Of a DNA stretch of 64,000 bases, positions 1 to 7,958 are shown one piece after another. The notes under the pieces are model-generated. The model did no database searches and was not told where the DNA came from. It saw only the letters and a list, made by a program, of their open reading frames with translations. The translations under genes and the position numbers were made by a program. This stretch comes from an uncultured Oscillibacter sp. Its GTDB lineage: Bacteria > Bacillota > Clostridia > Oscillospirales > Oscillospiraceae. The stretch covers positions 1 to 64,000 of the forward strand of contig CAJUQQ010000005.1 in the NCBI GenBank assembly GCA_910588175.1, written 5' to 3'. Position 1 is the stretch's first letter; each line of letters starts with the position of its first letter.

Positions 1-50
1 TAACTCTCTTCCTTCCCGTTGTTGGAGTTTTTACCGTTTTTCGACACTCT

Positions 51-84
51 GAGAGGAACCCCAACGGGGTTCCTCTCTCGTTTT
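51..84 (+). terminator. Rho-independent terminator
   Basis: A 12-bp perfect stem (GAGAGGAACCCC / GGGGTTCCTCTC) with an AAC loop is followed by TCGTTTT. It would end a plus-strand transcript that enters from outside the window. The bases before it (1-50) resemble one end of the 162-bp element seen at 27426 and 37041. Confidence 0.75.
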
Positions 85-90
85 CTCGCC

Positions 91-503
91 CCCCGTTCCC
101 CCTCCGCCGCGAGTCCAGTGGAGCACCCGAAAGGGTGCGCAGCGAGTCGCGGCGGAAAGCGAAGAAATTCCCACCAGAGTGCAGTTTCCGGCAAAGCCGG
201 AAACGGAACGGTGGTGGGAAAATCTACCCGTCCCCCGTTCCCCCTCCGCCGCGAGTCCAGTGGAGCACCCGGAGGGGTGCGCAGCGAGTCGCGGCGGAAA
301 GCGAAGAAATTCCCACCAGAGTGCAGTTTCCGGCAAAGCCGGAAACGGAACGGTGGTGGGAAAATCTACCCGTCCCCCGTTCCCCCTCCGCCGCGAGTCC
401 AGTGGAGCACCCGGAGGGGTGCGCAGCGAGTCGCGGCGGAAAGCGAAGAAATTCCCACCAGAGTGCAGTTTCCGGCAAAGCCGGAAACGGAACGGTGGTG
501 GGA
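91..503. repeat. 142-bp tandem repeat, about 2.9 units
   Basis: Units begin at 91, 233 and 375, giving an exact 142-bp period. The first two units are complete and the third stops near 503, eleven bases before the tRNA-Arg 3' end. Each unit holds two hairpins: a GC-rich one (CCGCCGCGAGTCC...GAGTCGCGGCGG) and one around TTTCCGGCAAAGCCGGAAA flanked by TTCCCACC/GGTGGGAA. The copies differ by only a few bases (for example CCGAAAGGG versus CCGGAGGGG), so amplification is recent. Frames are open through it but have no plausible start signals, so I call it non-coding. It is related to repeats at 19085, 43440 and 50008. Confidence 0.9.
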
Positions 504-513
504 ATTTCTGAGC

Positions 514-590
514 TGGCACCCCGAACTGGATTCGAACCAGCGGCCTTCCGCTTAGGAGGCGGACGCTCTATCCTGCTGAGCTATCGGGGC
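514..590 (-). tRNA. tRNA-Arg (anticodon CCT)
   Basis: The minus strand folds as a 77-nt cloverleaf: acceptor GCCCCGA / TCGGGGT, a D-arm with AGCTCAG, an anticodon stem TCCGC-CTCCTAA-GCGGA with anticodon CCT reading AGG, a T-loop GGTTCGAATCC, and an encoded CCA end (TGG at 514-516). The first acceptor pair is G-T. It is preceded by a strong promoter at 604-632 and followed directly by the 142-bp repeat. Confidence 0.95.
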
Positions 591-603
591 GGATAACGGG
601 TTT

Positions 604-632
604 ATTGTACTCGTTTTTTCCCGGCCTGTCAA
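604..632 (-). promoter_or_regulatory. Promoter of tRNA-Arg
   Basis: On the minus strand TTGACA (627-632) and TACAAT (604-609) are separated by 17 bp. Initiation would fall a few bases upstream of the mature tRNA 5' end at 590. Confidence 0.75.
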
Positions 633-667
633 TCCCGAATCCGGCGGCGGGCATGCCCGCCCACCAC

Positions 668-696
668 TGGACTTTTTTCCCCCTCCGCGTTATAAT
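668..696 (+). promoter_or_regulatory. Promoter of the PepSY gene
   Basis: A perfect TATAAT at 691-696 lies 17 bp after TGGACT (668-673, a weak -35). It is followed at 710 by the AAGGACGG ribosome binding site of the next gene. Confidence 0.6.
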
Positions 697-726
697 AGGG
701 GTATCTTAAAAAGGACGGTGACCACC

Positions 727-1758
727 ATGACCCCTGAGAAAAACGACAAGAAGCTCACCCGCTGGCTGCTGGCCGCCACCATCGCCCTCCTGGTTCTGGT
801 GCTGAGCCTCCAGCTGTGGCAGATGTTCGGCAAAAAGACCGCCTCCCCGGAGCCCCCGCCCAACCCGGAGGAGGTTCCGGCGTCCACCAATTCCGTCTCC
901 CCCGGCAAAACCGCCATGATCGAGGACGTCCGCTCCCTCAATCCCGCCCTGGCTTTCGACGACCTGGCCGCCCTCTCCGCCGAAGAGCTGGAGCAGCTCT
1001 TTGAAACCGGCGCGCCGGGCCTGCCCATCGGCGTCTCCGCCGCCGCCTATGAGGCGGAACGGTACGCCGGGACCCTGGAGATTGACGCCGTCACCAGCGA
1101 GACGGACCCGGAGCTGGACGAGTCCCCCGCCCACTACGAGGTGGAGCTTCACCACCCCACCCTGGGGGACTTCAAATACAAAATTGACGCCTATACCGGC
1201 GCGGTGCTGGAGGGCGCCGCCAATATCTTGGAAAACCGTAACGTCCCCCTCCCGGGGGAGGAGCCTCCCGCCGCCCAGGCCTCTGCGGAAGCGCCCGCTC
1301 CGGACGTGAAGCAGGCTCCCGCGGAACAGCCCAGCCAGCCCGCCACCGGCGAGGAGGACGCGAAAAACGCCGCCTTCGCCCACGCCGGGGTGTCGGACGC
1401 CGCCCTCCTCCACTGCAGGCTGGAGTGGGACGACGGCCGCCAGGTCTACGACATCGAATTCCGGGCGGGGAACACCGAATACGACTATAAGATTGACGCC
1501 GCCACCGGCGCGGTGCTGGAGGCGGAGCTGGAGCAGAAGCCCGCCCAGCCCTCCGGCGGCTTCATCGGCGAGGAGGCCGCCAAGAGCGCCGCCCTGGCCC
1601 ACGCCGGGCTGTCCGGCGCCGGTTTCATCGACTGGGAGCTGGAGGAGGAGGACGGCCGCTGGGTTTATAAGCTGGAATTCCGGTCCGGCGGCGCGGAGTA
1701 CGATTATGAGATCGACGCCTCCACCGGCGCGGTGCTGAAAGCGGAGCTGGACCGCTGA
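727..1758 (+). CDS. Membrane-anchored protein with three PepSY-type repeats
   Basis: 343 residues. One hydrophobic segment at about residues 10-32 anchors an otherwise acidic, probably extracytoplasmic protein. A proline/glutamate-rich linker is followed by PepSY-like units. The hallmark YDYKIDAATGAVLEAE-type ending occurs three times (near 1185, 1480 and 1705), each after a helix with an AAxAHAG-like core in the last two. PepSY domains are small extracytoplasmic modules tied to protease inhibition or to redox/flavin membrane proteins; the exact role here is unknown. ATG at 727 is preferred over the GTG at 718 because AAGGACGG (710-717) is properly spaced from it. The unit appears monocistronic. 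Confidence 0.8.
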   Translation: MTPEKNDKKLTRWLLAATIALLVLVLSLQLWQMFGKKTASPEPPPNPEEVPASTNSVSPGKTAMIEDVRSLNPALAFDDLAALSAEELEQLFETGAPGLPIGVSAAAYEAERYAGTLEIDAVTSETDPELDESPAHYEVELHHPTLGDFKYKIDAYTGAVLEGAANILENRNVPLPGEEPPAAQASAEAPAPDVKQAPAEQPSQPATGEEDAKNAAFAHAGVSDAALLHCRLEWDDGRQVYDIEFRAGNTEYDYKIDAATGAVLEAELEQKPAQPSGGFIGEEAAKSAALAHAGLSGAGFIDWELEEEDGRWVYKLEFRSGGAEYDYEIDASTGAVLKAELDR

Positions 1759-1799
1759 TACTCCGTTTGAAAAGGAACTGTAAACATTTGGCGTTTTGG

Positions 1800-1828
1800 T
1801 TGCGTTTCGTCCAAAAATCCGTTATACT
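1800..1828 (+). promoter_or_regulatory. Promoter of the zinc-ribbon gene
   Basis: TTGCGT (1800-1805), a 17-bp spacer and TATACT (1823-1828), about 75 bp before the start codon. Confidence 0.6.
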
Positions 1829-1903
1829 AAAGTTCACAAGTCCACGCGGGAACGGACCTGGAGCCCGCGCGCAGGTTGAATCAATGAAAGGGGATCAACA
1901 ATC

Positions 1904-2278
1904 ATGGCGTTTAATTTTGATGAACTGACCCGCAAGGCAAAGGACGTGGCCAACAAGGCCGCCGACCGGACCAAGGATGCCGCGGAGCTCGTAAAGCTCA
2001 ACATGGCCATCGCCGGGGAGCAGAAGGAGATCGACAAAAATTTCCGCGCCATCGGCGAGTGGTTTGTCAGCGAATACGAGGGTGAAATTCCCGACGCGGT
2101 GCGGGAGGCCGTGGAGGCCGTCAACGCCAGCAAGGCCAGGATCGCCGAGCTGGAGGCCAGCAAGCCCGCGCGGGAGGAGCCCTGCGACGCCGAAGAGGCC
2201 GGAAAGAAGTGCCCCATCTGCGGCGCGGAGTCCGACAGCCGCTTCTGCCCCCAGTGCGGCGCGCCCATGGGCGAGTGA
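1904..2278 (+). CDS. Small zinc-ribbon protein with coiled-coil N-terminus
   Basis: 124 residues. Residues 1-90 are charged and predicted helical (heptad-like, alanine/lysine/glutamate rich). The C-terminus has two CxxC knuckles (CPICG ... CPQCG) making a zinc ribbon, and the protein ends soon after. No signal peptide or membrane segment is visible. Such short helix-plus-zinc-ribbon proteins are common in Firmicutes and have no assigned function. The start has a GAAAGGGG site. A terminator follows at 2300, so it stands alone. Confidence 0.8.
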   Translation: MAFNFDELTRKAKDVANKAADRTKDAAELVKLNMAIAGEQKEIDKNFRAIGEWFVSEYEGEIPDAVREAVEAVNASKARIAELEASKPAREEPCDAEEAGKKCPICGAESDSRFCPQCGAPMGE

Positions 2279-2299
2279 GCGGGGATTGATGAATATAGG

Positions 2300-2329
2300 A
2301 AAAGGGACCGCGAAAGCGGTCCCTTTTTT
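2300..2329. terminator. Bidirectional terminator
   Basis: The stem GGGACCGC-GAAA-GCGGTCCC is bounded by AAAA on the left and TTTTTT on the right. It lies between the convergent zinc-ribbon gene and the last gene of the minus-strand glycan island and can serve both. Confidence 0.85.
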
Positions 2330-2338
2330 ACCGGTTGT

Positions 2339-3607
2339 TCAAAACGACGCCTGGTAAAGTTTATGATAGCTTTCACTGTAAAGAGTATCCCCATTGACGG
2401 TGAAGATCCCCTCCTCTGCCAGGCAGTCTGTCAGGTATTTGAACATCCGCTGTGTCTGCTCTGATTTTTCATAGGCGTTATCTAAATAGTTGAAGACCGG
2501 CATCACAAAGTCCGCTTTCAGTTCTTTGCAAACCTGGACAAACCCCTCTACATCCTCCTTACGATCATTGATGCCAGGCATAAAGATATACTTGGGATTC
2601 AGAACCAAATATGGCGCCTCAATATAATGGCGGACGTTTTTCAGCATCTTCTCCCAGCAGTTTACGCCTTTGATTCTGGCATAGGTTTCCGGTGTACCGG
2701 CGTCAAAGGACTTTCGGACAATGACAGGGCTCTCATGAGCCAGGTCAAAAAGCGCCTGATCAAAAACGGAGCAGTTGGAAAAAATGTCTAGATAATAGCC
2801 TTTCTCCCCGCAGTGCTGATACAGAGAAAACCGTTTTTCGTTCAGCGTGGGCTCTCCCGTGGCGAAGAGCACGGAAAAAATGTCGTTGACCATATCCCGC
2901 TTTTCCAGGGCCGTCAGGTACTCCTCCAGATAAAATTTATCGTTGTAGTTTTTTCGATCCGGCTGGTGTGCGCAACAGTAGTCGCATTTGTAGTTGCACC
3001 ATCCGAGAAAGGAGAAGTTAAAGGAATTCAGCTTCCGGGAGGTATAGATGTAAGAATCCCGGTTCTGATAACAAGCCATGCACTGTTCCGGCAGGGGAAG
3101 CGTACCGTCAATCAGACCGTTCCGGACCCGCTCTATGCTGTCCACACCCTTTTCCGGGTCCAGGGCGTCATGAGGAAAAGAAGGACGCCCTTCCATGCAG
3201 CAGCAAGAATAAATGTCATCCCCAATCGCCCAATTTTGGGCAAACCGGGCACAGGTCTTCCGCTTCTCTATCGGATGGCTGTTGAGAATCCGCTCCGGCG
3301 CGACGCCCCGCGCCATCGTCAGATCACCGATAATCTCCGCGGAGTGAAAGGCGGAAACAACCAGGAATTCCGCCTCCGGGTCTTCCAGCGCCCGGTCAAA
3401 GGAAAAAACCTCCAGCTCCGGCAAGGAGTTCAGATGTCTCCCCTGCTTTCTGGGGTCATTGTCGCAGAAGCCGGAGGGCAGTACATGGTACTCGTTTTTC
3501 ATCATCCGCGCCGCCAGCACCGTCTCCAAAGACGCGGGGCAAACATAGAGCCTTTTCCCATCCTTCAATTTTCCGGCAGTCATACTCAGGCAGTCTTTCA
3601 ACATCAT
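2339..3607 (-). CDS. Radical SAM protein with N-terminal Rossmann-like domain
   Basis: 422 residues. The radical SAM cluster motif is CNYKCDYC (C-x3-C-x2-C) near residue 203. It is followed by an ATGEPTL segment typical of the SAM-binding strand. Upstream lie extra cysteines (a CCC run, then CMAC) that could bind an auxiliary iron-sulfur cluster on the N-terminal side, the reverse of the usual SPASM order. Residues 15-110 look like a degenerate Rossmann-like module with GFCDNDPRKQG. The start overlaps the stop of the upstream glycosyltransferase (ATGATG over TGA). It is the last gene of the island. The substrate is unknown; a sugar or side-chain modification is inferred from context. It resembles the gene at 4967 in domain order. 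Confidence 0.75.
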   Translation of the reverse strand: MMLKDCLSMTAGKLKDGKRLYVCPASLETVLAARMMKNEYHVLPSGFCDNDPRKQGRHLNSLPELEVFSFDRALEDPEAEFLVVSAFHSAEIIGDLTMARGVAPERILNSHPIEKRKTCARFAQNWAIGDDIYSCCCMEGRPSFPHDALDPEKGVDSIERVRNGLIDGTLPLPEQCMACYQNRDSYIYTSRKLNSFNFSFLGWCNYKCDYCCAHQPDRKNYNDKFYLEEYLTALEKRDMVNDIFSVLFATGEPTLNEKRFSLYQHCGEKGYYLDIFSNCSVFDQALFDLAHESPVIVRKSFDAGTPETYARIKGVNCWEKMLKNVRHYIEAPYLVLNPKYIFMPGINDRKEDVEGFVQVCKELKADFVMPVFNYLDNAYEKSEQTQRMFKYLTDCLAEEGIFTVNGDTLYSESYHKLYQASF

Positions 3608-4830
3608 GTGGGTTCTCCTTCCTGCAATCCCGATAGCATCTGTATGGTCTCCTCCAGCTTTTTAATGATACGGTCCAGCTTCTTTCTTGTGGCGGGAGAG
3701 CAGCGCAGCCCTTCCTTCCACAGCCACTTTCGGTTATAAACCGAATGCTGAGCGATGAGCATATAACAAAGCCGCCTGCAAAATTCCATTCTCTGCTGAT
3801 AATTCCGCAGGTTATCATACCTGCCGCTGCCTTGATAGCGCATCAGCCCGTCAAACTTCGGGTGAAACACCAGCTGGGCGGCAAGAACCGCAACGGCTGC
3901 TTCATCCTGAACCGGCAGCAGCGCATGGGTAAAATAGCTCTCCAGCCACCCGGCCAATACCGCTTGGGTATACTCGTACAGCGCTTGGTCCACCTCCCCA
4001 TGCTTCCGGAGAAAATCCATCACAATTTCGTGGGTGCTGTATATGGAATACCGCATCTTTCCCGGCCGCCGGCTCTGTTCCTTCGCTAAGGTCGCGTTTG
4101 CCATAATCGACGCATTGGTTCCGGGTCTCCGCAGATATTGGAAGTATTTGTGAGACGTACCGGAGAGGACTCCCATGGCCCGGCTTTTGGAAAGAAGAAA
4201 TAACGCCAGCAAGAGGTCCGCCGCGAATCTCCCACCCACCATTTCTCTCAGAGCCCGCTCCTCCGTCTTATCCGAAGGAAACAGCTCCGCCCGATAGAGC
4301 TTCCCCCATGTCTCATTGAAAAAGGGTTTGTACGTCATAAACCGGCTGGTAAACTGATCCTTTGGGATTACGAGATCTTCCTCAATCTGACGCCGCTTAA
4401 TCAGGGTCCCCTCCCGCTCTCCAGCCTGCTCCTTCTGAATGATTTCCGTCCCGCAGGCCACAATGTCGAGATGATGTGTTTCCGCCAGCGTAACGCCGCG
4501 GTGAAAAAAATCCCGCTCGTATTCGTCGTCCGCGTCAAGGGCGCACAAATAACTGCCCGGAAAGCGGCTCGCCAATCCGCACATTGCATAGCCGGTCATC
4601 CCAACAAAGTTTACTTTCTTGTTCATCACAACAAAGCGATTATCTTTTGCCGCGAAATTTTTGATTACGTCAAACGTAGCATTGGGGGCCGCCGCCGTAT
4701 TCCGGTTCCCATTGGACAGTACAAAGCAAAGCCAGTTTTCATATGTCTGATCCAATACGCTCTGCATAGCGGCTTCAATTGTGCGCTCGCAGTCAAACGC
4801 CTGAATATAACAAATAACTTTTGCGCCCAT
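3604..4830 (-). CDS. Family 2 glycosyltransferase
   Basis: 408 residues. The N-terminal GT-A fold begins with MGAKVICYIQAFDCERTIE. The nucleotide-sugar motif LDADDEY lies near residue 100 and a QTYENW motif near residue 30, both standard in GT2. The C-terminal ~170 residues are helical and do not match a family I recognise. A GGGAGG site precedes the ATG. A 136-bp gap, with a short GGAACC/GGTTCC hairpin, separates it from the radical SAM gene upstream, whereas it overlaps the gene downstream. Donor and acceptor are unknown. By eye the base composition is lower in GC than the proximal half of the island. Confidence 0.8.
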   Translation of the reverse strand: MGAKVICYIQAFDCERTIEAAMQSVLDQTYENWLCFVLSNGNRNTAAAPNATFDVIKNFAAKDNRFVVMNKKVNFVGMTGYAMCGLASRFPGSYLCALDADDEYERDFFHRGVTLAETHHLDIVACGTEIIQKEQAGEREGTLIKRRQIEEDLVIPKDQFTSRFMTYKPFFNETWGKLYRAELFPSDKTEERALREMVGGRFAADLLLALFLLSKSRAMGVLSGTSHKYFQYLRRPGTNASIMANATLAKEQSRRPGKMRYSIYSTHEIVMDFLRKHGEVDQALYEYTQAVLAGWLESYFTHALLPVQDEAAVAVLAAQLVFHPKFDGLMRYQGSGRYDNLRNYQQRMEFCRRLCYMLIAQHSVYNRKWLWKEGLRCSPATRKKLDRIIKKLEETIQMLSGLQEGEPT

Positions 4831-4966
4831 CGTAATTTCACTCCTCCCGCTCTTTTCAATTTGCGGGCGCGGAACCTAAAAAGGTTCCTCATTCCATCCC
4901 GGTGCCCTGAGCCACATGTCCGCAAATCAACGACCATTATATGGGGATATTTTCCCACCGTTCTTC

Positions 4967-6307
4967 TCAGGGCATTTGCTTATAGAACCTCTCGACCAGC
5001 CGGGCCTGCCGGATGCTGAAGGAATCCGGAAACAATACTCCCTCTATCCCATTTTCCGCCAGCAGCTTTTTAAACCGAGCGACCTCAAAGATGGATCTGC
5101 GTTCGGTATACAGGTCCATCGTATGCAGATGGTCCTGGCTCAGAAGCAGTTCCGTCAGTCCCAGTTTCTTCAGCAGCTTGATCATGCCAAGGTAATCCTC
5201 TCTTGTCGTGTTGAAGCCGGGCATCACGATATATTTTAAGATCACCCGGCCATTTTGGGCATATCTTCCGAGGTTCTCAACAACCTTGTCAAAAAAGTTA
5301 AAGCCCTTCATCAGAAGATAGCTCTCCGGCGTACCGGCATCCAAGTCGCACATGAGCTCGCTTTTTGGATTCTGCGCTAGGGCCTGGGCAATCCCTTCAT
5401 TGTAAACGATGCAATTGGAGAGGAACTTATGCTGGTACTGCGGATGCTTCAGGGCAAAATCCAGCAGCTCTTTTCTCGCGGGAGAAACGGAAATCTCTCC
5501 TCCGGCGTATCCTATCCGCACATCAGGGGCCAGCAGGCCGCAGTCATCCAGATAGCGCAGGGTGGAGAAAAACAACTTGCCGTAGCCCTTCGCGTCATAG
5601 GGCAGTTTTTTCAGGTCTGTTTCTAAAACGCCGGAGCAATAAATGCATTCCGCGTTGCAATGGGCGGTAGCGGAAAAGTATACGTTTTTCAACCGGATCT
5701 CTTTTTCAACCGGGCGGTCCTCAAGGTGCGGACAGTCGGCGCAGTAGGCGGGCACTTCGCCTTCCAAAGCCTTCTTATGGTAATGCCTCAGCTTTTCAAC
5801 ATAATTTTGAGCAATCTGTTCCGGCGGTGTGCCGGGCTCCAGCGTCTCCACATTAAAGGAACGGTTCTCTCCCCAATAGCAGCATTGAATGAAGGAGCCG
5901 CTCCCCAGCTGCGTGGTTCCAAACAGGCTCTCGCAGTAACATTTCGCAGAAGGCACGGTAACCCAATTTATAAAGCTCCAGTCAACAACACATGACTTCT
6001 CCACCCCGGCTGCCGTCAGGCTGGACACAATCTCCGGGAAATCCTTTGTGTTGGAAATCGTAATGACAACCTTCAGCTCTTTGCCAAACGTATGGACCGC
6101 CGTGTCAATGGAGTAAATTGGAAGGGCTCCGAATTCCGTCTTCACCGTTCCCTGTTTATATTTATCTATGAACCCCACAATATGGATTCCTAAACGCCGG
6201 TAGGAGTCTACCACCATGCGTCCGATCAGTCCCGCGCCATAGCACAGCACTTTATTGGGAGCTTGGAAATCCTCCAGCCGCAGATTCTTCAGCTGCTCCT
6301 GTGTCAT
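4967..6307 (-). CDS. Radical SAM protein fused to Rossmann-like domain
   Basis: 446 residues. Residues 15-120 form a Rossmann-like module starting VLCYGAGLIGRMV with GFIDKY after the second strand. The same kind of module heads the FkbM protein at 7959 and the broken gene at 6499. Cysteines (CYC, CCYW, CADC) follow, then the radical SAM motif CNAECIYC near residue 217 and GYAGGE. An auxiliary cluster in the middle region is plausible. Together with the gene at 2339 it forms a subfamily I cannot assign to a reaction. It sits in the glycan island, separated by about 190 bp from the broken methyltransferase gene. Confidence 0.75.
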   Translation of the reverse strand: MTQEQLKNLRLEDFQAPNKVLCYGAGLIGRMVVDSYRRLGIHIVGFIDKYKQGTVKTEFGALPIYSIDTAVHTFGKELKVVITISNTKDFPEIVSSLTAAGVEKSCVVDWSFINWVTVPSAKCYCESLFGTTQLGSGSFIQCCYWGENRSFNVETLEPGTPPEQIAQNYVEKLRHYHKKALEGEVPAYCADCPHLEDRPVEKEIRLKNVYFSATAHCNAECIYCSGVLETDLKKLPYDAKGYGKLFFSTLRYLDDCGLLAPDVRIGYAGGEISVSPARKELLDFALKHPQYQHKFLSNCIVYNEGIAQALAQNPKSELMCDLDAGTPESYLLMKGFNFFDKVVENLGRYAQNGRVILKYIVMPGFNTTREDYLGMIKLLKKLGLTELLLSQDHLHTMDLYTERRSIFEVARFKKLLAENGIEGVLFPDSFSIRQARLVERFYKQMP

Positions 6308-6498
6308 AGCGGCCTCCCCTCCAGCCGTGCGCGGCTGAAAGCGGGCCGTTGCTCACTGGTCTTTAAGAGGCGTTTTCTAAACGCCTCTTCCGTTCTCCCT
6401 TGGGGGAACGGAAAAATTTCATATCTCCTCACAGCGATATCCTCCCCTTTTCTTCCGCCGCATTGCGGCAGCAGTATAAAGTGCTCTCCCAGCAGGAC
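6308..6498. other. Intergenic stretch with hairpins
   Basis: No coding signal seen. Two inverted repeats are visible: AAGAGGCGTTT / AAACGCCTCTT around 6367-6391 and GTTCTCCC / GGGGGAAC around 6393-6411. They may be a weak terminator after the broken methyltransferase gene; there is no long T-run on the minus strand. Confidence 0.4.
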
Positions 6499-7138
6499 TC
6501 AGTGCCGAACGATCATCACACTGTGGAACTCGTCCGCAACCGGAATGGGAATGATTCCGGCCGCGCCGCAAAATTCGTCCACCGCGCGTCCCGCTCCAAC
6601 TCCAGAAAACCCATAATCATGCACAAAAATCATCCCCATGCGTGCCATGCGGGGGTAGAAGTATTTCAAGCCCTCAAGAATCGGCGTATACAGGTCCGCG
6701 TCAATGGAGACAAACGCAAACCGGACATTCTCCCCCATCCCTTCTGTCGTATCGGGGAAATAGCCCTTCTTCACAACGCACTTCTCCGGAAACGGCATCC
6801 TGCTGAGTACGGTCTGCACGCTGGTATCCTTCACCAGCTCCTTGATCGCGGCCGCGTTTATTTTGGAAAGATCATATTGCCGGTCTGCCGCGATATCACG
6901 TCCGTCAAACCCTTCAAACGTGTCAAACAGGTACAGTGCGCTCTCTGGAAACGCCTCGTTGATCAGCCTCGTTGATCAGCCGCGCAAAATCCCCCCGGAA
7001 AACGCCCAGCTCCGCGTTCCGGTCTATACAGCCGACGATTTCCGCGCGGTCTCCAGTAAAGAGCGTCAAAACCCCCTCAAATCCTCCGCCAAGACCATAT
7101 ATAACCAGCTGTGTTTTTCTCATTGCTCTTACCACCAT
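6499..7138 (-). pseudogene. TylF/MycF-type O-methyltransferase, frameshifted
   Basis: Two partial frames together encode a TylF-like SAM-dependent methyltransferase. The 5' part (7138 to about 6960) reads MRKTQLVIYGLGGGFEG... then AELGVFRGDFARLINEA. The 3' part continues ...ALYLFDTFEGFD..., FVSIDADLYTP and IFVHDYGFSG, the family's metal and SAM-site region. The break is an exact 13-bp tandem duplication at 6954-6979; removing one copy restores RLINEAFPESALYLFDTFEGFD. The Rossmann-like start also joins very abruptly to the TylF part (CIDRN-AELG), suggesting an earlier internal deletion. It could be a dead gene or one switched by slipped-strand repair. It lies 6 bp after the radical SAM gene. 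Confidence 0.85.
6954..6979. repeat. 13-bp perfect tandem duplication
   Basis: CCTCGTTGATCAG occurs twice back to back (6954-6966 and 6967-6979) inside the TylF-type gene. It shifts the frame by +1. Confidence 0.95.
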
Positions 7139-7144
7139 ATTTGC

Positions 7145-7942
7145 TTACTTCTCCTGCTCCGCCGCGCCGTGGCGCGCCGCGGAATCTCCGCTTTTCCAGG
7201 TGCAGTAATGGCAGGATTTCCGGGGATAGTCATAGAACCGTCGAATCGTCTCCCGCTTTTCCTCCCGCGTCGTGCTGTCGTGGAGTTCTACATAGTCCCC
7301 CCGGTTGGGTACGCAGACGCCCAGTTCCGAGAGAAAGAGCGAGTTGCTGCACCGGTGGAGCTTTCCGCAAAAGACATGCATATTCTCCAGCCGAACCTGC
7401 GCGCACTGGGCGGCCTGCCGCGTTACATAGTCGTCCGGTTCCAGCAGGTCCCGGCAGGCCGTGTTGTCAATCCAGCCGCCAAAGTGCTGGTCCCCGAGAT
7501 CACCGTAATATTTTTTCAGGACATACTCTATATGATTCTCTTCCAAAATCGCGGCAAACCGGTCCCGGGCTTTGGAAAGGTCCCCATAATCGCTGATCAT
7601 CACCTTGAGCTTCCTTCCATAGGACAGCAGGCTCCGCAGTTCCTTGTCCGTGGGGAGAACCGTGGCGTTGGTCTCGACAATCAGCCGGTCGAAGCGGCCG
7701 TCGTATTGCTTGCAGTAATCAAACACCTCATCCAGGTGCTTATGGGTAAAAATTTCCCCGCCCACAAATTGCAGCCATTCGATGTGATCGAACAAGGCAA
7801 ACAAGGCGTCAATATCCGCTTTCATCTCCTCCACAGAGGCTCGGGGCGGATTTTGAAAAGCCGGCATGTGGTTGGAACACAGCCGGCAGCGCAGAGTGCA
7901 GACAAAGGTAGGGACAATAGACATACGCTTTGTTTTCAGCAT
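7145..7942 (-). CDS. Radical SAM/SPASM-like protein
   Basis: About 265 residues from ATG 7942. This start is chosen because GGAGG lies ten bases before it, while the upstream in-frame ATG at 7951 abuts that site and the frame further up overlaps the FkbM gene. The cluster motif CTLRCRLC sits at about residue 15, followed by FVGGEIF (SAM-binding GGE). The C-terminal half has several cysteines (CRDLL, CAQ, CGKLHRC, CHYC), as in SPASM auxiliary-cluster domains. Family members modify peptides, sugars or small molecules; no substrate can be named. It belongs to the compact glycan-island operon. Confidence 0.75.
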   Translation of the reverse strand: MLKTKRMSIVPTFVCTLRCRLCSNHMPAFQNPPRASVEEMKADIDALFALFDHIEWLQFVGGEIFTHKHLDEVFDYCKQYDGRFDRLIVETNATVLPTDKELRSLLSYGRKLKVMISDYGDLSKARDRFAAILEENHIEYVLKKYYGDLGDQHFGGWIDNTACRDLLEPDDYVTRQAAQCAQVRLENMHVFCGKLHRCSNSLFLSELGVCVPNRGDYVELHDSTTREEKRETIRRFYDYPRKSCHYCTWKSGDSAARHGAAEQEK

Positions 7943-7958
7943 TTTAAACATTCCTCCA

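Noticed and set aside
91..503. CRISPR array
   Set aside because: The unit is 142 bp with no unique spacers; the whole period is repeated.
19..596. Open frames through the 142-bp repeats and tRNA-Arg
   Set aside because: They repeat the same peptide, lack start signals and run into a tRNA gene.
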